Source: a virus
Reading direction: 5' to 3' (one strand)
Virus record (IMG/VR): IMGVR_UViG_3300032315_002013
Span: 1 to 38,470 of that record
DNA length: 38,470 nucleotides
Notes under the pieces: generated by a model
Database searches by the model: none
Seen by the model: the letters and a program-made list of their open reading frames with translations, nothing else
What the model was told of the DNA's origin: nothing
In this document: positions 22,578-30,928 of the stretch, in pieces
How the letters are laid out: the number at the start of each line of letters is the position of its first letter
Numbering within the stretch: the first letter of the stretch is position 1
Made by a program: the position numbers and the translations under genes

Positions 22578-23296
22578 AAATATCTTTTTGTACCACATGC
22601 ATGAATAGGCTTTTTCATCTTGAGCAAACGTATCTCAAGAATATACAAAATGCATCTTCTTATCCTGATGTTGAGTTTATCTTATTGGACTACAACAGCA
22701 CAGATGGATTGAAAGAATGGGCAAAACAAAATCTTTCAAATCAAAGTGTGGTTAAATTTTATAGAACTTCTGAACCGAGATATTGGGTTGCCGCCCATGC
22801 CAAAAACATAGCACACAAGATGGCTAGTGGCGATGTGCTATGTAATTTAGATTGCGATATTTTAATTCCCGAGGGATTTTGCGAATATATTAATGAAGCG
22901 TTTTCTACTGAAAGGAAGATTGTCATGAGTTTTAGTAGTGAAGACGCACATGGAAATAATGGATGCGCTGGAATAGTTGCTGCTTTGCGAGAGCACTTCT
23001 ACTCAGTTAATGGATATGATGAGAGTATATCCATGGGGTGGGGTTGTGACGACATGAACTATCAGTTTCGAGTAAGGATGCAGAATGATCTTTTTTTGTT
23101 TGTTCCTCCTCCAATATGCTTGTGCATACCACATTCAAACGAAACGCGAACTGCAAATTGTCAACTTAAGAATATAGAAATGACAAGCGAAATGAGTTTT
23201 TCGCTCTGTCAAGATGCTGCTCTGGCACAAGATTACGTTGCAAATAAATCTCACGATTGGGGAAAAGCAACGCTTCAAAGTCTAGAAGAAGGCTAA
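22574..23296 (+). CDS. GT2-type glycosyltransferase
   Basis: The start is set at TTG 22574, overlapping the previous stop (TTGA), giving 240 residues beginning with KISFCTTCMNRLFHLEQTYL. An in-frame ATG at 22541 lies inside the oxygenase gene. VEFILLDYNSTDGLKEWA and GDVLCNLDCDILIPEGF give the GT-A nucleotide-sugar fold with D-C-D as the metal site. FYSVNGYDESISMGWGCDD plus MNYQFRVRM resembles the galactosyltransferase-type C-terminal acceptor region. It probably transfers a sugar to a virion or host-surface acceptor. It is part of a tightly coupled three-gene plus-strand operon. Confidence 0.85.
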   Translation: MKISFCTTCMNRLFHLEQTYLKNIQNASSYPDVEFILLDYNSTDGLKEWAKQNLSNQSVVKFYRTSEPRYWVAAHAKNIAHKMASGDVLCNLDCDILIPEGFCEYINEAFSTERKIVMSFSSEDAHGNNGCAGIVAALREHFYSVNGYDESISMGWGCDDMNYQFRVRMQNDLFLFVPPPICLCIPHSNETRTANCQLKNIEMTSEMSFSLCQDAALAQDYVANKSHDWGKATLQSLEEG

Positions 23297-23314
23297 TCCA
23301 CCTCCCGGTCTAGG

Positions 23315-23695
23315 TTACGCTGTTTGTCTGCATCCTTCTGGAGGTATTGGAAAACATCCATCTTCTTCAAACAATCTTCTTCCTTCTTGTTCTATATTTT
23401 GCCAATAAATTCTCGCCAAATCCACAGCGTCCTCTTCAGACAACAATTCGCTTTCTTCCCATATTCTGTTATGTGTGTCAACATACATGATATTTGGTTG
23501 AGCGCCCTGTCTTGAGACAAATTGTGGTTCTTTTCTGTGGATTCGCTTGACGACTACAGATTCTATATCGCCCAATCTTGCTTTTTTTCTTATGTACGCA
23601 CGATCTCCTACAAGAAACAATGTTAAAAAGTTTTTTTTAAGGGACAGCCCGGCGCAGCCGACTACTCTTATAGTTCCTGTTGATTCGTATTGCAT
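23315..23695 (-). CDS. Conserved-type phage protein of unknown function
   Basis: The 126 residues comprise a basic, beta-rich first half (FLVGDRAYIRKKARLGDIES, VVVKRIHRKEP) and an acidic helical second half (YVDTHNRIWEESELLSEEDA). The first half could be a small SH3-like or KOW-like barrel. I do not know a function. It is the only minus-strand gene among plus-strand sugar genes. It faces the GT2 gene convergently and the propeller gene divergently, so it has its own promoter; none was clear. Confidence 0.55.
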   Translation of the reverse strand: MQYESTGTIRVVGCAGLSLKKNFLTLFLVGDRAYIRKKARLGDIESVVVKRIHRKEPQFVSRQGAQPNIMYVDTHNRIWEESELLSEEDAVDLARIYWQNIEQEGRRLFEEDGCFPIPPEGCRQTA

Positions 23696-23753
23696 CTAAA
23701 TATATGTATCATTTTGAATTGACAAAATAGATATTTTTTGACTCATTTATTGT

Positions 23754-24728
23754 ATGTTTGCTAGAAAAGTTTTAGAAAATGGCGGAATAGTCAAGCCACT
23801 TCTTGTTCCCCATCAAAATCTTAATGGCCCTTCTTTGTGCAATCCTTCTGTTCTGAACAAAGAAGGTGAAATTATTGTAAACTTACGCAACATCAATTAT
23901 GTCCTCCACCACAGTGAGCAAGGCAAGTACGAGCATAGTTGGGGACCACTTTGTTATCTTCATGGAGAAAATGACCAAAGACTTTTTACCAAGAACATGC
24001 TCTGCGTCTTGGACGACAAACTGGGCGTGGTTAAATTCAACACAATAGACACTTCTTTGCTGGATGAGACACCTCTTTGGGAGTTTGTTGGTCTTGAAGA
24101 CGGAAGACTTGTTAATTGGAATAATGAAATTTATTTAAGCGGGGTAAGAAGAGACACAACTACAAATGGCCAGGGCAGAATGGAACTTTCCAAAATTTCT
24201 AGAAAAAATAAAGTTTTTGAGACTGAAAGAAAAAGAATACCTGCTCCGCCACCGGATACTAGTTATTGCGAAAAAAACTGGATGCCTATTCTAGATCAAC
24301 CATTTACATATGTAAAATGGACCAACCCGACCGAGGTTGTAAAGTTCGATATGAAAACTGGATCTTGCGATACTGTTTTTCTTTCTGATCACAAGCCATT
24401 TCATACAAAAGATCTTCGGGGTGGATCACAAGTGTTGTCCTTGGGTGACAAATATCTAGCGGTAGTTCATGAAGTTGATCTTTTTAATTCAGAAGCAGGA
24501 AGAAAAAATGCTGTGTACCTCCATAGATTTGTTTTGTGGGATCAAAAATTTAATTTAATCGACGTGTCTGATTCTTTTTCTTTTATGGGCGGTAAGATTG
24601 AATTTTGTTGTGGAATAGCAGAAAAAAATGAAAATTTAATTATAACTTTTGGGTTTCAAGATAACGCTGCATTCATTGCTTCATTTCCGAAGAAAATGTT
24701 GAGTTTATTTTTGAAGGAGGCAATTTGA
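23754..24728 (+). CDS. Five-bladed propeller glycosidase/phosphorylase-like protein (GH130/GH43 type)
   Basis: The 324 residues read LCNPSVLNKEGEIIVNLRNI, EFVGLEDGRLVNWNNEIYLS, KNWMPILDQPFTYVKW, LRGGSQVLSLGDKYLAVVHE and AVYLHRFVLWDQKFNL, then EFCCGIAEKNENLIITFGFQ. Order and motifs (N-P-S, L-E-D-G/R, K-N-W-x-P, G-G-S, E-F-x-x-G) fit the propeller of GH130-like mannoside phosphorylases and related proteins often found beside glycosyltransferases. Whether catalysis is retained cannot be judged by eye. It is followed by a TTGA-overlap start of the TPR-FkbM gene. Confidence 0.65.
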   Translation: MFARKVLENGGIVKPLLVPHQNLNGPSLCNPSVLNKEGEIIVNLRNINYVLHHSEQGKYEHSWGPLCYLHGENDQRLFTKNMLCVLDDKLGVVKFNTIDTSLLDETPLWEFVGLEDGRLVNWNNEIYLSGVRRDTTTNGQGRMELSKISRKNKVFETERKRIPAPPPDTSYCEKNWMPILDQPFTYVKWTNPTEVVKFDMKTGSCDTVFLSDHKPFHTKDLRGGSQVLSLGDKYLAVVHEVDLFNSEAGRKNAVYLHRFVLWDQKFNLIDVSDSFSFMGGKIEFCCGIAEKNENLIITFGFQDNAAFIASFPKKMLSLFLKEAI

Positions 24729-25960
24729 ACGAAGTTGAATCATACCTGGAAAACCCTCTAGGCGCCCAAGAAAATTTACGCGTGGCTCGGTGGTATGAAA
24801 CACAAAAACATCTTTCGCCTGCTTGTGGCTTTTATTTAAGAGCTGCCGAATTCTCTACAGATCCTAAAATTGTATATGAATGTATGATCAGACTTTATTA
24901 TTGTTATTCTGCATTGGGAGATAGAGATTATACATGCGAGAACGTTCTGAAAACAGCACTGAAAACTATGCCCAAAAGTCCCGAGGCATATTTCCTTCTG
25001 AGTCAGTTTTATGAGAGAAAGAAGAATTGGATGGATTCTTATTTGTATGCATCTTTGGGGCTTGATCTTTCTGATAAAAATCCTTCTGATCTCTTGTTTG
25101 GGTCCGAATATGAACATGAATATATGTTGCTGTTTCAAAAGGCAGTGTCATCATGGTGGTATGGAAAGCCGAATGAGTCTAGAGAAATCCTCAGAATCTT
25201 AATTGAAAATTTTCGTCATGTGATGAATAATCGATATTTTTCTCTCGTTCAACAAAACATATCTTCTATAGGAAGCGGAAATGAAACGGAAAGTTCCGTT
25301 AAATATGACAAAAGCAAATACGAGTCTTATAAATTTAAATTTGATGGCTTAGAAAGCATAGGTAAAAACTACTCCCAAGTATGCCAAGACCTTTTTGTGC
25401 TCTCCGTATTAAACGGCAAAAGAGATGGAACGTATTTAGAAATAGGGGCGGCACACCCCTATCACAATAGCAACACGGCTCTCCTTGAGGAATTGGGATG
25501 GAAGGGTTTTGGAATAGAATTAAAAAAGGAATTGGCAGACCAACATTCAGTAAGAGGAAACAGGGTGATTTGTGCCGACGCCTTGGCTGTGGATTATGAT
25601 TCCATACTTGTTGGTCTTGGCGAAGTAGTGGACTATCTTCAAATTGATATAGAGCCGCCCAAGAATACTTTTGAGGCTATGCTTGCCATACCGTTTGAAA
25701 AATACAAATTCAGGGTCATAACATACGAACACGACCATTATGCTGATGTATCAGGCACCTATCGAGATAAATCCAGGAGATTTTTATCAAACCTTGGGTA
25801 TAAATTAGTCGTGAACGATGTGTCTCCAAACGACAATTGCAGTTTTGAGGATTGGTGGGTCATGGAGGATCTCGTCGATATGGATATGGTTAAAAAAATC
25901 AAGAACGAGACCAGAGAGATAAATTATATTGGAAAAATCATGTTTGATGTGATTAAATAG
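24725..25960 (+). CDS. TPR-like/FkbM methyltransferase fusion
   Basis: TTG 24725 is supported by GGAGG five bases upstream and overlap with the previous stop; 411 residues. The first 170 form helical pairs typical of TPR repeats (YYCYSALGDRDYTCENVLKT, SPEAYFLLSQFYERKKNWMD). From about 210 a FkbM-type class I methyltransferase follows. YSQVCQDLFVL leads to GTYLEIGAAHPYHNSNTALL (SAM motif I). GWKGFGIEL, VVDYLQIDIEPPKNTF and FRVITYEHDHYAD then follow, ending with GYKLVVNDVSPNDN. FkbM enzymes O-methylate sugars or natural products, so a glycan acceptor is likely here. Confidence 0.8.
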   Translation: MNEVESYLENPLGAQENLRVARWYETQKHLSPACGFYLRAAEFSTDPKIVYECMIRLYYCYSALGDRDYTCENVLKTALKTMPKSPEAYFLLSQFYERKKNWMDSYLYASLGLDLSDKNPSDLLFGSEYEHEYMLLFQKAVSSWWYGKPNESREILRILIENFRHVMNNRYFSLVQQNISSIGSGNETESSVKYDKSKYESYKFKFDGLESIGKNYSQVCQDLFVLSVLNGKRDGTYLEIGAAHPYHNSNTALLEELGWKGFGIELKKELADQHSVRGNRVICADALAVDYDSILVGLGEVVDYLQIDIEPPKNTFEAMLAIPFEKYKFRVITYEHDHYADVSGTYRDKSRRFLSNLGYKLVVNDVSPNDNCSFEDWWVMEDLVDMDMVKKIKNETREINYIGKIMFDVIK

Positions 25961-25991
25961 CATATGCCCAAAATGGCGACAAGTGCCGTAG

Positions 25992-26282
25992 GGAGGGGCC
26001 AGCGGCAACGATCACAGGCTTTACTTGGTGGGATTCGTGATCCTAGAGTACTTGAATAAGATCAGCACAAATGGAATATTAGTGATAGAGGATATACAAG
26101 ACTTCCATTGGACTAATATTCTGAAGAGACAAATCCCCGAAGGATTCAAGTCAGATGTATATGACCTAAGGAAGGTGCGAGACCGCTACGATGATATACT
26201 TATGACCATAAGAAGACCATCATCTCCCATAATTCAATGCGACCGACATCAGTGCCGCACTCTCATCGTCCCGCAGACATGA
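25992..26282 (+). pseudogene. C-terminal fragment of a SAM methyltransferase
   Basis: The open frame from about 25992 has no good start (TTG 26025 at best). It encodes LEYLNKISTNGILVIEDIQD, then SDVYDLRKVRDRYDDILMTI. G-I-L-V-I-E-D-I-Q and D-L-R-x-x-x-x-R-Y-D-D-I-L are the C-terminal signature of class I methyltransferases common in aquatic phages. The SAM-binding N-terminal half is missing. A frame just upstream (25964-26059) encodes only 31 codons and looks meaningless. This and intergenic sequence fill 25961-26300. Confidence 0.6.
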
Positions 26283-26300
26283 GTTCAATAATGTTGTGTT

Positions 26301-26681
26301 TCATACCTTCCATCCAATGCTGAACCGCCAGCAATCTGCGTAGACCATGTGCCACTGAGGCGTGTCGAAGATTCTTGCGTTCCAACCCTTCTTGTCTGGA
26401 TCGTCGATAACTTCTCCATCCCTGTACCATTTCATTCCGCTATCGCCAGTTTCGCTCCATGACACATAGAGTCGCTTGCCGGGATTGTTGCTATTCGTAT
26501 GCCAATCCATGAATCCACCCGGCGGATACCAAATAGCAGCCGTGCATGACTCGCCGTATTGTTCGCGGTCTAGCCAACCGACACAGCACTGATTGTTGGA
26601 TATTGGTAAATCTTCGTTTGGTGGAACTTCAGAATAAAAACGACCATTCACATCGCAATATCTTTTGGGGGGTATGTTCAT
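26301..26681 (-). CDS. 2OG-Fe(II)-oxygenase-like double-stranded beta-helix protein
   Basis: ATG 26681 overlaps the stop of the FN3 gene (ATGA), giving 126 residues from MNIPPKRYCDV. AAIWYPPGGFMDWHTNSNNP then GKRLYVSW has His-Thr-Asn where classical enzymes have H-x-D. ARIFDTPQWHMVYADCWRFS gives the distal His and an Arg. The HTNS...PGxR pattern is found in a phage-rich branch of this fold. The Asn in place of Asp makes iron binding uncertain. As the last gene of the fibre operon, it could modify a fibre protein. The collagen-like repeats here contain almost no proline, so classical prolyl hydroxylation of them is unlikely. Confidence 0.6.
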   Translation of the reverse strand: MNIPPKRYCDVNGRFYSEVPPNEDLPISNNQCCVGWLDREQYGESCTAAIWYPPGGFMDWHTNSNNPGKRLYVSWSETGDSGMKWYRDGEVIDDPDKKGWNARIFDTPQWHMVYADCWRFSIGWKV

Positions 26682-27712
26682 ACAAACCAAACTCTGTAAT
26701 AGCCATCTGCGCAGTCGTTGTATGTGACAAGTTTGTCTCCAGTATTTAAAGTTACTGGATTTGAAATTTGCGCCGCGCCGTCTCTTCTGTCATTTGCAGA
26801 TATAAGAGCATTACTCGAATTTCTTCTTTCTAGCGTAACGTGATCTCCGTAGTCGCAGTTGTAACGACCTGTTGCTACTTGTTGCCATTGTATGGTAACT
26901 GATGCGGTTGCTGATACTGTTACGTTGTTAAGAATATATGGGTCAGAAACTGTTCCCGATCCGGAAGTAGCACCTAAGAAACTGTTGCCCGCTGTTGGCG
27001 TGGCTGTCGTGGTGGAGGAATACGATCCGGTGCCCACGCCGTTGACCCCCGCCACGCGAAATTGATACGAGGTGCCGTTCGTCAGGCCGTTGATTGTGGC
27101 GCTCAGCGCGGTCGATGCAGACCGACTGACCGTAGTCCAAGTTGATCCGCTGTTGGAACTGTACTGCACAACGTAGTCGGTGATTGCACTGCCGCCGTCG
27201 TTTGCCGGTGCAGCCCATGTTAGATACGCGCTTCCACTGCCCTGCGACGGCGAGGCAAGCGATGTCGGAGTGGGTGGTGCGGCAGCCGGAATTACCCACA
27301 CTTGTAGGTTGTTGAAAGAACCATCGTGGTATTCAGCCGCGAATGTGATCGTCTGATTGGCAGTCACCGTCTTGGTGATGTTAACACTCCACGATCCGCC
27401 AGTGCCACCAGAGTTTCCTGTGTAGGTTTCACCCCCTGCCACAATCGTCATTAATCCGCCAGTGCCGTCACCAACTCCGCTTGTCGTGGCCGTGATGCGG
27501 AGCAGACCGGCGATGTTTATTGTGATTGTGTGCGCGTCGGAAACCGTGCCCGGGAGCGTAGCGCGTCCCAGTTTGCTCTCCACACTGCCGTCGCCAGTCC
27601 AGCCGGATGTGGATGGAGAGAGAGCCGGCGGAGTTGGCACGCTAGGTTTTATGTAAAATCTGGAGTTTCTTGAAAGAAGATAATATCTTCCATTTTTTGT
27701 CTGAACTAACAT
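26678..27712 (-). CDS. Fibronectin type III-containing fibre/adhesin protein
   Basis: The 344 residues begin MLVQTKNGRYYLLSRNSRFY, followed by a Ser/Gly/Thr-rich beta domain (about 30-145). A clear FN3 domain (about 148-240) shows AYLTWAAPANDGGSAITDYV, VQYSSNSGSTWTTV and INGLTNGTSYQFRVAGVNGV. A C-terminal domain has GRYNCDYGDHVTLERRN and a Cys-Asp pattern ending YYRVWFV. FN3 modules in phages are surface binding or spacer domains. The middle of the gene (about 27000-27640) is clearly GC-richer than its neighbours, consistent with recent acquisition. It is part of the minus-strand fibre operon. Confidence 0.8.
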   Translation of the reverse strand: MLVQTKNGRYYLLSRNSRFYIKPSVPTPPALSPSTSGWTGDGSVESKLGRATLPGTVSDAHTITINIAGLLRITATTSGVGDGTGGLMTIVAGGETYTGNSGGTGGSWSVNITKTVTANQTITFAAEYHDGSFNNLQVWVIPAAAPPTPTSLASPSQGSGSAYLTWAAPANDGGSAITDYVVQYSSNSGSTWTTVSRSASTALSATINGLTNGTSYQFRVAGVNGVGTGSYSSTTTATPTAGNSFLGATSGSGTVSDPYILNNVTVSATASVTIQWQQVATGRYNCDYGDHVTLERRNSSNALISANDRRDGAAQISNPVTLNTGDKLVTYNDCADGYYRVWFV

Positions 27713-27745
27713 ATGCTACATATATATCAGCACTTTGGATGTTTT

Positions 27746-28168
27746 TCAAAGAATTGAGGCTTCTATAAAAGCCTCGTCTATTTGTTGAGAATTTAATCCT
27801 AAAATCGAGCCCAATGTATTTATCCATGGGTGATTCCGTTCTACATAAGGGGCATACTCCCATTCTATATTGATCAACTGTTTTTGTATTGGGTCTTCTA
27901 TAGAATTAATGGCTTGTTCGACTGCTTCTAAAGAAATATTGTGTAAAACCAACCACATTCTAATCTGTCTTGCGGAAATGGATTCTGGAATTGGCGTCGT
28001 TAATTGTTGCCACTCTCCATTATTCCAAACATAGTTGTCTCCGGGCTTTTCCGGGGCTACAGCCCAAACACTAGATTTTGGATTATTATTAATGTTCCAA
28101 TCATCTAATACTGATTGTTCTATTTCTTTTAGTTCGAAAGTTTGTACATTGTAGCATAATTTCATCAT
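27746..28168 (-). CDS. Tail-fibre assembly/chaperone-like protein
   Basis: The 140 residues start at ATG 28168 or the adjacent ATG 28165, overlapping the LamG-gene stop. NYVWNNGEWQQLTTPIPES is followed by ISARQIRMWLVLHNISLEAV, EWEYAPYVERNHPWI and LGLNSQQIDEAFIEA. The S-A-R-Q-x-R...L...W-E-Y-A...R-x-x-P...L-G-L...I-D-x-x-F-x-x-A pattern is typical of small proteins encoded beside phage fibre genes and considered fibre assembly factors. Position between fibre genes supports this; activity is inferred. Confidence 0.65.
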   Translation of the reverse strand: MMKLCYNVQTFELKEIEQSVLDDWNINNNPKSSVWAVAPEKPGDNYVWNNGEWQQLTTPIPESISARQIRMWLVLHNISLEAVEQAINSIEDPIQKQLINIEWEYAPYVERNHPWINTLGSILGLNSQQIDEAFIEASIL

Positions 28169-28797
28169 ATATAAATCCTCGGATGATCTGAAGACTGTGT
28201 AGATCCATTCATGTTTGTAATTTGTCCACCTTTAAGATCGTTCAAATCTCTGATTAGTGGAGCATAAAAGACTAGATTGTTGTTTATAATCTTATTGCAC
28301 GCTATGCCTGTTGCTAAGGAGGTTATTTCTGGATTAGTCACCACTCTCTCCCATATACCCACATTGGCTATCGAGCCATTAAAAAAAACAGAATAATTGG
28401 ATGAGCCTATCTGAACCACAGTAAATGGATCTTGTCCTCCGGTAATAGCGTTGTTGTTACTGCCACTAGCCCCATTGACGAATGCGTTTCTTGCAGAATC
28501 GGAAACGAATCTGGCCACAACGTGAGTCCATGTATTGGTTGATACTGAAGCAAAACTAGTAGCTGTTTGCGAAGTAGTTTTAGTGACATGTGTTGCTAAA
28601 ATTCTTCTACTGGTATCAATGAGCATTGTCATTCTGCCATTAGTGCCCTGAAAGGCTTGAACACCCATTATTCTTTGAGTGGCGCTTGGAGTAGCACTTA
28701 TTTTAATCCAGCAGCTCATGGTGATTGGCGTGTTGACAGAAAAATTATAGTCCTCTGTCAAGTATTGAGAAGAAGCTGCTGTGAATGAGTAGCTCAT
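28165..28797 (-). CDS. LamG/concanavalin-A-like fibre protein
   Basis: The 210 residues comprise one jelly-roll domain: SYSFTAASSQYLTEDYNFSV, TPITMSCWIKISATPSATQR, TNTWTHVVARFVSDSARNAF, VNGASGS, then FFNGSIANVGIWERVVTNPE and NLVFYAPLIRDLNDLKGGQI. This is the LamG_3 pattern (W-h, a two-stranded core, V-N-G, I-x-x-V-x-I-W), a carbohydrate-binding fold. The ending LNDLKGGQITN is common to phage LamG tips. It overlaps the collagen-like gene by one base and the assembly-like gene by four, so the operon is translationally coupled. A receptor-binding role is likely. Confidence 0.8.
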   Translation of the reverse strand: MSYSFTAASSQYLTEDYNFSVNTPITMSCWIKISATPSATQRIMGVQAFQGTNGRMTMLIDTSRRILATHVTKTTSQTATSFASVSTNTWTHVVARFVSDSARNAFVNGASGSNNNAITGGQDPFTVVQIGSSNYSVFFNGSIANVGIWERVVTNPEITSLATGIACNKIINNNLVFYAPLIRDLNDLKGGQITNMNGSTQSSDHPRIYI

Positions 28798-29639
28798 CAG
28801 TTGTACCTTAAAGTAATGCCTATCAGTTCAGCATCCCCAACCATGGTGTCGTTTGTGGCATCTGTGCCAACTCTGCTAATTCTCACCCTAAACAGATCGC
28901 CAGCCGATAAAGAGTCTATGTTGGTTGAGCTAATATCTAAATAGACAGGTATGCCTGCCGTTGCTGAAGCGGTTGAGTTTGCCTCTGTAGCAGTGTGGAA
29001 GGAGTCTGCGTCATAATCTGTATTGCCTCTTTCAAATTCCACTCGCCACCTCACATTACCAGACGTAGCACTAGTAGCTATCCAAGCAATCCTAACCGTA
29101 ATACCGCTAGCTAAAGAAATACCATCAGGTATGATACCGACAAATACGCTTGATTCAACTAATGAATCATCAAAATCTAATACCAAGATACTATTTCTAG
29201 TATCAATCGTTGCAAAATTTGAGGATGGTGGTTGATTATCTTCGCTAGTAAATTGACAAAATGTTTTAGTTGTAGTCCCTTGGACGCCTTGAGTTCCTTG
29301 GATGCCTGTGGTTCCTTGGATGCCTGTGGTTCCTTGGATGCCTGTGGTTCCTTGGATGCCAGTGGTTCCCTGGATGCCAGTGGTTCCCTGACTACCAGTA
29401 ATGCCTTGTGAACCAGTGGTTCCTTGACTACCAGTAATGCCTTGTGAACCAGTGGTTCCCTGACTACCTGTTAATCCTTGACTACCTGTTGTTCCTGTAG
29501 TGCCTTGCCTTCCTTGAATTCCTTGAACTCCCTGAAGCCCCGAAGCAGTTTCTACGAATGTCGCATCACTAAACGTTAGTCTTTGAAGCGTTACGCTGCC
29601 ACTCGTTGTTACATTATTGGTTCCATAGTCTATAGGCAC
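28797..29639 (-). CDS. Collagen-like fibre protein
   Basis: GTG 29639 is preceded by GAGG; 280 residues. After [20 protein letters not shown] comes a Gly-x-x region of about 28 triplets (roughly residues 35-125), with [12 protein letters not shown] and [11 protein letters not shown] units and no proline. The rest is a beta-rich C-terminal domain ([34 protein letters not shown]). Collagen-like helices in phages trimerise into thin fibres. A CGTAAATA octamer (29656-29663, 6 of 8 to the late promoter) lies upstream. It heads the minus-strand fibre operon. Confidence 0.85.
   Translation of the reverse strand: MPIDYGTNNVTTSGSVTLQRLTFSDATFVETASGLQGVQGIQGRQGTTGTTGSQGLTGSQGTTGSQGITGSQGTTGSQGITGSQGTTGIQGTTGIQGTTGIQGTTGIQGTTGIQGTQGVQGTTTKTFCQFTSEDNQPPSSNFATIDTRNSILVLDFDDSLVESSVFVGIIPDGISLASGITVRIAWIATSATSGNVRWRVEFERGNTDYDADSFHTATEANSTASATAGIPVYLDISSTNIDSLSAGDLFRVRISRVGTDATNDTMVGDAELIGITLRYN
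29270..29520 (-). repeat. Collagen-like 9/18-bp coding repeats
   Basis: Tandem Gly-x-x codons, with units such as ggttccttggatgcctgtgg and gactaccagtaatgccttgt on the plus strand. Close relatives of these units recur at 37880-38470 in the large adhesin gene. Confidence 0.9.
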
Positions 29640-29763
29640 GATTTATTCCTCATATTATTTACGCTGCTGACTTCAAAATGTGTATTTTTATTGCTCTGGC
29701 CACCTTGATCGTCTATGATGCACGTTGCGGTCTTAAAGAGTTGCCCCAACACTATATTAGAAC

Positions 29764-30579
29764 GTGAAGAGACATTATTTCATCAGCGGAATGCCAAGAT
29801 CGGGATCTACTTTGTTGTGCAACATTCTTGCGCAAAATCCCAAGTTTTTTGTATCTCCTGCAACATCGGGTTGTCATGATGTTCTTTTTAACGTACGAAA
29901 TCAATGGGATCGTCTCATTGAGCACCAAGCGGAAGGCGTAGACTACGAAAGGTTACGTTCCGTTCTTCGTGCTGTACTTGATTCGTATCATGGCACGGAA
30001 AAAGATATTGTAATAGATAAGGGTCGGGGCTGGCTATCTCTGATAGAGATGCTACAGTTCATAAAAAACGAGCAGCCCAAAATAATAGTTCCAGTTAGGG
30101 ACGTAGCAGAGATACTTGCAAGTTTTGAGCAACTTTGGCGAAAGAGCACAGGACAGAGTCAGTGGATGTTTGAAAGTTCTGAATACTTCAAGGCCCAAAC
30201 ACTAGAAGGAAGATGCGATATATGGGCTTCCCAAGAACAGCCCGTGGGCTTGGCCTACAACCGCGTCAAGGATGCAATCTCTAGAGGACACGGCAAATTA
30301 CTTCTTTTTGTTGAAATGGACGACTTAACAACAAACCCTGCACAAACAATCAATAAGATATACAATTTTCTGGATGAGCCCCTTTTCAATCATGATTTTA
30401 AGAATGTCCAGCAGTACACAAAGGAAGATGATCTCGGAATACACAGAATACCAGAACTTCATTCCATAAGACCTGTTGTGGCTCCCGTGCCTCATAGAGC
30501 AATGGAAATACTAGGCTTGGTACTTAAAAATAAATATCTAGGATCAGAAATATGGCGAGATGTAACTAATATAAGTTAA
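29764..30579 (+). CDS. Sulfotransferase family protein
   Basis: GTG start, 271 residues. HYFISGMPRSGSTLLCNILA (residues 4-23) is the P-loop-like 5'-PAPS-binding motif. PKIIVPVRDVAEILASFEQL (about 111-130) is the 3'-phosphate-binding segment with Arg. KLLLFVEMDDLTTNPAQTIN and KIYNFLDEP are the C-terminal family elements. The length is normal for the sulfotransferase_1/3 families. It transfers sulfate from PAPS to a hydroxyl, here probably on a sugar or fibre protein. It is divergent from the collagen-like fibre operon. Confidence 0.85.
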   Translation: MKRHYFISGMPRSGSTLLCNILAQNPKFFVSPATSGCHDVLFNVRNQWDRLIEHQAEGVDYERLRSVLRAVLDSYHGTEKDIVIDKGRGWLSLIEMLQFIKNEQPKIIVPVRDVAEILASFEQLWRKSTGQSQWMFESSEYFKAQTLEGRCDIWASQEQPVGLAYNRVKDAISRGHGKLLLFVEMDDLTTNPAQTINKIYNFLDEPLFNHDFKNVQQYTKEDDLGIHRIPELHSIRPVVAPVPHRAMEILGLVLKNKYLGSEIWRDVTNIS

Positions 30580-30600
30580 ATACTTACTAGAGGAGTAAAA

Positions 30601-30924
30601 ATGGGAATTTTAGACAACAATCCGAATCAAGAAATAAATCCTTCTGAGAGAATTGCAAACATGCTAAAGCAACAGACCAGAAACACATTCATTCAGCTGG
30701 TTCAATCGTTCAACCAAGGAGCGCAATCTTTTTGGGATAATCCTGACGCATCGCCTGCGGAGATCGCATTGTCGCTTGGCGAAGATGCCAAGGAAATTTT
30801 TGAATTACATGGAAAGATAGGTGCTCTTTTGGCTGAGATCAAACCTGAAGCCATACAGCCTGGATTATCTGTCGTGGGTCAATTTCAATATAATTCAGAT
30901 GGTACGGTCACAATTATCAGTTGA
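30601..30924 (+). CDS. Small conserved phage protein of unknown function
   Basis: The 107 residues have GGAG before the ATG. RIANMLKQQTRNTFIQLVQS, FNQGAQSFWDNP, ASPAEIALSLGEDAKEIFEL, HGKIGALLAEIKP, then a beta end FQYNSDGTVTII. Proteins with FWDNP...LG.dA.e.F.LH.k...L occur in aquatic phages near fibre genes. A small structural or assembly role is plausible, but I know of no defined function. It lies 21 bases after the sulfotransferase, probably in the same transcript. Confidence 0.65.
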   Translation: MGILDNNPNQEINPSERIANMLKQQTRNTFIQLVQSFNQGAQSFWDNPDASPAEIALSLGEDAKEIFELHGKIGALLAEIKPEAIQPGLSVVGQFQYNSDGTVTIIS

Positions 30925-30928
30925 TTCA

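Noticed and set aside
25964-26059. 31-codon plus-strand frame after the FkbM gene
   Set aside because: No ribosome-binding site, no recognisable pattern, and it overlaps a better methyltransferase fragment in another frame.
26301-29639. Prolyl hydroxylase acting on the collagen-like fibre
   Set aside because: The Gly-x-x triplets contain essentially no proline, so classical collagen hydroxylation is not supported.
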